Of a DNA stretch of 8,605 nucleotides, positions 5,830-8,605 are shown piece by piece. Numbering within the stretch: position 1 is the stretch's first letter; every line of letters begins with the position of its first letter. Location: assembly GCA_036276235.1 (NCBI GenBank), contig DATBDZ010000360.1, positions 1 to 8,605 on the forward strand, read 5' to 3'. The notes under the pieces were generated by a model. That model saw only the letters and a program-made list of their open reading frames with translations, was not told the DNA's origin and did not search any database. The translations under genes and the position numbers were made by a program. This DNA is from JANWHF01 sp036276235. Lineage in GTDB: Bacteria; Planctomycetota; Phycisphaerae; Tepidisphaerales; Tepidisphaeraceae.

Positions 5830-6558
5830 TCACCCTTCGCTTAACCGGCTCGCAACCCCTCCAAACACATCCAACATCATCCGCGGCGTCAACCGCCCAG
5901 TGAACGTGTTCTGCTGACTCGGATGAAAGCAGGCGGTCAACGTCGGCGCGCCCTGCGTCCGATAACTCACCCCATGCCTGAACACCGGCCGCTCTTCCAG
6001 CCCAGCGAGCCAGCCGCGCTTTCGATAGACCCGCAGGCAACCGTCGAACGCGATCCGCCCCAGCGCCACGACCTCCCGCAAATTCGTGATCAATTCGAAA
6101 GTCTGCTCGAGGTAATCCGCGCAGTTTGCAATTTCAACCGGCGTCGGCTTATTACCGGGCGGCGCGCAGCGAGCGACGGCGGTAATCACTGCATCCTTCA
6201 AAAGCAATCCATCTTTCGCATGCGAACTGGTCGGCTGATTCGCAAAACCCGCCTCGAAGAGCGCGCGAAACAAAAAGTCGCCGGAGCGATCTCCCGTAAA
6301 CACGCGGCCGGTTCGATTCGCCCCATGAGCTGCTGGCGCGAGTCCGACAATCAACAATTGCGCATCCGGCGACCCGAGATTCGGCACCGGCTTTCCCCAA
6401 TAAGTCTGATCCGCAAATGCCGCCCGCTTTTCTGAAGCGATCTTCGTGCAATGTTCACGCAAGCGCGCGCAGCGATCGCAGGCGATGACCTGCCGCTGCA
6501 ATGATGCCCAGGCCTTAACTTGAGCTGAGTCGTTTCGACGCCGCTTGGATTCGCTCAT
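5830..6558 (-). CDS. Uracil-DNA glycosylase, family 5 (UdgB type)
   Basis: A 242-residue enzyme that would remove uracil (and in this family sometimes hypoxanthine or xanthine) from DNA to start base-excision repair. Motif 1 is GLAPAAHGANRTGRVFTGD (72-90), the UdgB form, which lacks the acidic catalytic residue of other families at this loop. Motif 2 is HPSQQNTFTGRLT (212-224). Cysteines C27-x2-C30, C131 and C146 fit the four ligands of the family's 4Fe-4S cluster, with RCAPPGNKPTP around the third. VALGRIAFD (164-172) is also typical. Length is normal for the family. The ATG at 6558 lies only 2 bp from a palindromic repeat and has no Shine-Dalgarno sequence; a TTG at codon 20 is a possible alternative start. 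It is flanked on both sides by copies of that repeat, with no repair-gene neighbours visible. Confidence 0.93.
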   Translation of the reverse strand: MSESKRRRNDSAQVKAWASLQRQVIACDRCARLREHCTKIASEKRAAFADQTYWGKPVPNLGSPDAQLLIVGLAPAAHGANRTGRVFTGDRSGDFLFRALFEAGFANQPTSSHAKDGLLLKDAVITAVARCAPPGNKPTPVEIANCADYLEQTFELITNLREVVALGRIAFDGCLRVYRKRGWLAGLEERPVFRHGVSYRTQGAPTLTACFHPSQQNTFTGRLTPRMMLDVFGGVASRLSEG

Positions 6559-6559
6559 C

Positions 6560-6642
6560 GGGTGCCACAGGTCCTACTCCGAGACCTGTGCCTTTTTTTG
6601 GCGGTCAACACAGGTCTGCGAGTACGCCGACCTGTGGCACCC
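6560..6642. repeat. Composite palindromic repeat, copy B
   Basis: It has the same 14-bp terminal inverted repeats as copy A (6560-6573 and 6629-6642) and the same nested pair (GACCTGTG 6583-6590, CACAGGTC 6609-6616). The central loop differs: it carries seven T residues (6593-6599), which copy A lacks. Just after the left terminal repeat, 2 bases are missing relative to copy A. On the plus strand the left hairpin followed by the T-run resembles an intrinsic terminator, and it would stop transcription coming out of the antisense side of the glycosylase gene. The element begins 2 bp upstream of that gene's start codon, so the gene's mRNA leader contains the palindrome unless transcription starts inside it. 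Confidence 0.85.
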
Positions 6643-6659
6643 AGCAATGCAGGGAATTT

Positions 6660-6755
6660 GTAGGGGCGAAACCCGGCGCGCCGGGACCTTCGGCCTTGTG
6701 TTCGCCCTCCGTGGCTACGCGAACAACGGAGGGTGAACACAAGGTTCACCCCTAC
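6660..6755. repeat. Second type of composite palindromic element (GTAGGGG...CCCCTAC)
   Basis: Outer arms GTAGGGGCGAA (6660-6670) and TTCACCCCTAC (6745-6755) match at 10 of 11 positions. An inner 19-bp arm pair (6694-6712 with 6726-6744) has one mismatch. A perfect 14-bp palindrome CCCGGCGCGCCGGG (6672-6685) sits between outer and inner left arms, so the whole can fold as a branched structure. A competing hairpin GGGTGAAC-ACAAG-GTTCACCC (6731-6751) is also possible. The element ends 4 bp from the stop codon of the small gene at 6760 and lies 17 bp from repeat copy B. It is probably a mobile or amplified intergenic repeat that may act as a 3' mRNA end structure. Confidence 0.8.
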
Positions 6756-6759
6756 GCGA

Positions 6760-7008
6760 TCACGCCGCTCGTGCTGGCGCCGGCACTGTCCGGAAGTAGT
6801 TGAACGCGGACCGGACATAGCAGACGCCTTCCATTGCGCGAACAATCGGCAGCTCCGCGGAAGGCATCGCCGCCTCGATCACGTAGTTCTCTTCGTCGAT
6901 TCCGAAGACGGTAGCGCCGCCGTCCGCGATGGCCGCGGCAATGTCGTGCAGCGTATTGCGATCTACATTTTCTCGATTAATCACGATGTATAGATTTGAC
7001 ATCCACAT
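6760..7008 (-). CDS. Small protein of unknown function (82 aa)
   Basis: I do not recognise this protein. From the ATG at 7008 it begins MWMSNLYIVINRENVD and alternates predicted strands and helices: YIVIN (strand), TLHDIAAAIADGG (helix), ATVFGI and NYVIEAAMP (strands), ELPIVRAMEGV (helix), CYVRSAFNYF (strand). That order suggests a small alpha/beta, ferredoxin-like sandwich; this is inference. It has no signal peptide or membrane segment, so it is probably cytoplasmic. The frame extends upstream to an ATG at 7065, but 7008 is preferred because GGTGA lies 5 nt before it. The ATG at 7002 is also possible. It is divergent from the beta-propeller gene, and its stop lies 4 bp from a palindromic element. 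The amino-acid composition looks like a real protein rather than a chance frame. Confidence 0.65.
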   Translation of the reverse strand: MWMSNLYIVINRENVDRNTLHDIAAAIADGGATVFGIDEENYVIEAAMPSAELPIVRAMEGVCYVRSAFNYFRTVPAPARAA

Positions 7009-7024
7009 ACCAATCACCCAACGA

Positions 7025-7054
7025 ATAATACGAGCCAGCGTAAGTTCAGTTCCA
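7025..7054 (-). promoter_or_regulatory. Candidate promoter of the small gene (weak)
   Basis: On the minus strand TATTAT (7025-7030) lies 16 nt before the preferred ATG at 7008. An 18-nt spacer separates it from TGGAAC (7049-7054), a poor -35. If used, the leader would be very short and the longer start at 7065 would be excluded. The evidence is a single hexamer match. Confidence 0.2.
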
Positions 7055-7149
7055 CCCGCACGCATCTACAATCAGCGAGGGACTTTATAGCGCGGCTCCC
7101 GGGCCGCCGGCCACAACGCCGCCGCGTTGAGCGGGGTATTCACTTTCGC

Positions 7150-8463
7150 ATGAAATCCATCAGCTTCATCTGGCAGTTACCGCTCTGTTTGTTGCTCTGT
7201 GTCGCGGCCCAGGCCGCCGAAAACTGGCCGCAGTTCCGCGGGCCCAGCGGGCAGGGCATTTCCGATGCGATGAACCTGCCGCTCAAATGGTCGGCAACGG
7301 AAAACGTCAAATGGACGACGCCGATCCACGGCAAAGCGTGGTCGTCGCCGGTGATCTGGAAGGATCAGATCTGGCTCACCACCGCCACCGAAGATGGGCA
7401 CGAGCTTTCGGTGATCAAGGTGGACAAGAACTCCGGCAAGATCCTGCTCGACAAAAAGCTCTTCGATATCGCCAACCCGCAGTATTGCCATCCATTCAAT
7501 AGCTACGCGTCTCCCACGCCGCTGGTCGAAGAGGGCCGCGTTTACGTCACCTTCGGCTCACCTGGCACGGCGTGCCTCGACATGGCCACCGGCAACGTCA
7601 TCTGGGAGCGGCGAGATTTCGTCTGCAATCATTTCCGCGGAGCTGGCGCATCGATCTACGTTTGGAACGACATGCTCTTTCTCCCATTCGACGGCAGCGA
7701 TTTTCAATTCGTCGCCGCAATGGACAAGAACACCGGCAAGACGATCTGGAAAACCCCGCGCTCGATCGACTTCCAGGACCTGACCAATGGCAAGCCGCTC
7801 AATGATGGAGACATGCGCAAAGCCTTCTCGACGCCGCGCATCGCCGACTTCGGCCAGGGGCCCTTCCTCATCAGCGAAGGCTCCAAATGCATCTACGCCT
7901 ACGACCCCATGACCGGCAAGGAGCTATGGCGGATCGAGTATCGCGCCGCCCACTCCGGCAGCGCGACGCCGCTGATTGGCAAGGACAGGATCTATTACTG
8001 CACCGGCCATCAGCAGCCGGAGATCTGGGCGGTGAAGCCGGGCGGGCATGGCGTGCTCAATGATTCGATGATCGACTGGAAATCCAAGAAGGCCGTCCCC
8101 ACCCGCTCCTCGCCGATTCTCGTGGATGATCTGATCTACTTCGTCGCCGACAACGGCGTCGTGAGCTGCATTCAGGCATCGGATGGCAAGGACGTCTGGC
8201 GCGGCCGCATCGACGGCACCTACTCCGTCGCCCCCATCTACGCCAATGGCCGCCTCTATTTCTTCAACGAGTCCGGCAAGGCAACAGTGCTCGCGTCCGG
8301 CCGGCAATTGAAAATCCTCGCCGAAAACCAGCTCGGCGATGGATTCATGGGCGGACCGGCCGTCTCGGGCGACGCCCTCTATCTCCGCTCCAAATCCGCG
8401 CTCTATCGCATCGAAGCCAAGCAGCCGCTGGCCGCGGCGGATGGGGCCAGCTCAGCGCGATAG
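7150..8463 (+). CDS. Secreted PQQ-type beta-propeller repeat protein
   Basis: A 437-residue protein with a signal peptide (short basic start, hydrophobic LPLCLLLCVAA, cleavage near AQA-AEN at 22-24). The mature protein begins NWPQFRGPSGQGIS, the usual opening of planctomycete PQQ-like beta-propeller proteins related to BamB and quinoprotein dehydrogenases. Repeating blade units are visible, each with a strand ending in a D-x-x-x-G-K-x-x-W-like turn: VDKNSGKILLDKK (about 97-109), DMATGNVIWERR, DKNTGKTIWKTP, DPMTGKELWRIEY and QASDGKDVWRGRI. I do not see the extra residues that would prove enzymatic PQQ use, so binding or scaffold roles are as likely as catalysis. Cys17 does not fit a lipobox. 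The start at 7150 has no clear Shine-Dalgarno sequence; a TTTATAG (7084-7090) might be a -10. The gene appears monocistronic. Confidence 0.88.
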   Translation: MKSISFIWQLPLCLLLCVAAQAAENWPQFRGPSGQGISDAMNLPLKWSATENVKWTTPIHGKAWSSPVIWKDQIWLTTATEDGHELSVIKVDKNSGKILLDKKLFDIANPQYCHPFNSYASPTPLVEEGRVYVTFGSPGTACLDMATGNVIWERRDFVCNHFRGAGASIYVWNDMLFLPFDGSDFQFVAAMDKNTGKTIWKTPRSIDFQDLTNGKPLNDGDMRKAFSTPRIADFGQGPFLISEGSKCIYAYDPMTGKELWRIEYRAAHSGSATPLIGKDRIYYCTGHQQPEIWAVKPGGHGVLNDSMIDWKSKKAVPTRSSPILVDDLIYFVADNGVVSCIQASDGKDVWRGRIDGTYSVAPIYANGRLYFFNESGKATVLASGRQLKILAENQLGDGFMGGPAVSGDALYLRSKSALYRIEAKQPLAAADGASSAR

Positions 8464-8502
8464 CAGCCCGTCGTCCAGACGATTGGGGTTTTCTTCCACT
8501 GG

Positions 8503-8605
8503 GGGTGCCATGTCCCACGCTTGCGTGGGCATGCCCTACTTCGGATCGTGTCTCCGTGTCGAGAAGTCCGAACACATGCTCACGCAAACGTGAGGCATGG
8601 CACCT
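8503..8605. repeat. Diverged composite palindromic element with GGTGCCA...TGGCACC ends
   Basis: Terminal arms GGTGCCATG (8504-8512) and CATGGCACC (8596-8604) are perfect 9-bp inverted repeats. Inside are two hairpins, CCCACGC-TT-GCGTGGG (8514-8529) and CTCACG-CAAA-CGTGAG (8579-8594), and a third inverted pair TTCGGA (8540-8545) / TCCGAA (8567-8572). The ends share GGGTGCCA/TGGCACC with copies A and B, but the interior is unrelated. It begins 39 bp after the beta-propeller stop codon and probably runs to, or just past, the window edge. It may serve as the transcript's 3' structure. Confidence 0.75.

Noticed and set aside
7150..7221. Lipoprotein signal in the beta-propeller protein (Cys17 in LLLC)
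   Set aside because: The residues before Cys17 do not fit a lipobox, and an AQA-type signal peptidase I site lies a few residues later.
8471..8500. Possible intrinsic terminator after the beta-propeller gene (TCGTC-CA-GACGA then a T-rich run)
   Set aside because: The loop would be only 2 nt, leaving at most three pairs in a real hairpin, and the following run is interrupted by G and C. The palindromic element further on is a better candidate for a 3' structure.

Overview
The window reads as a GC-rich planctomycete chromosome, possibly of the Phycisphaerae. Three things point there. The first gene carries a variant of the planctomycete LEPR-type N-terminal signature (SLEVRQLFSG) in front of an SdrD_B-like domain. 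A secreted PQQ-type beta-propeller protein begins its mature part with the planctomycete-typical WPQFRGPSGQG. The intergenic spaces hold palindromic repeat elements. The class assignment is inference. I see no rRNA, tRNA, CRISPR array or transposase gene.

Layout. (1) 1-927, minus strand: the N-terminal 309 residues of a large secreted/surface protein that runs off the left edge. (2) 928-1368: a gene-free stretch with small inverted repeats and a weak candidate promoter. (3) 1369-5397, minus strand: a compact Tad/Flp pilus operon. In transcription order it holds two Flp pilins (the second with a GTG start), a TadV/CpaA prepilin peptidase, a TadE-like pseudopilin and two paralogous TadG-like proteins with beta-rich C-termini. 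It ends in a clean intrinsic terminator. The two pilin genes were found by direct translation and are separated by a strong hairpin. (4) 5398-5744: a gene-free leader/upstream region rich in palindromes. (5) 5745-6642: a family-5 (UdgB-type) uracil-DNA glycosylase gene bracketed by two same-orientation copies of a palindromic repeat of about 82 bp, 2 bp before its start codon and 4 bp after its stop. (6) 6660-7008: a second kind of palindromic element and a small unrecognised protein gene. (7) 7150-8463, plus strand: a secreted beta-propeller protein, followed by a third, diverged palindromic element that reaches the window's right edge.

How the genes fit together. The peptidase would cut both Flp prepilins and the TadE pseudopilin (all have G|xxxxE sites), and the TadE/TadG proteins would serve as minor components. 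The motor ATPase, platform proteins and secretin of a Tad system are not in this window and must lie elsewhere if the pilus is functional. The strongest candidates for something unusual are the repeat-bracketed glycosylase gene, the family of composite palindromes placed hard against gene ends, and the paired TadG-like proteins with solenoid-like C-termini.
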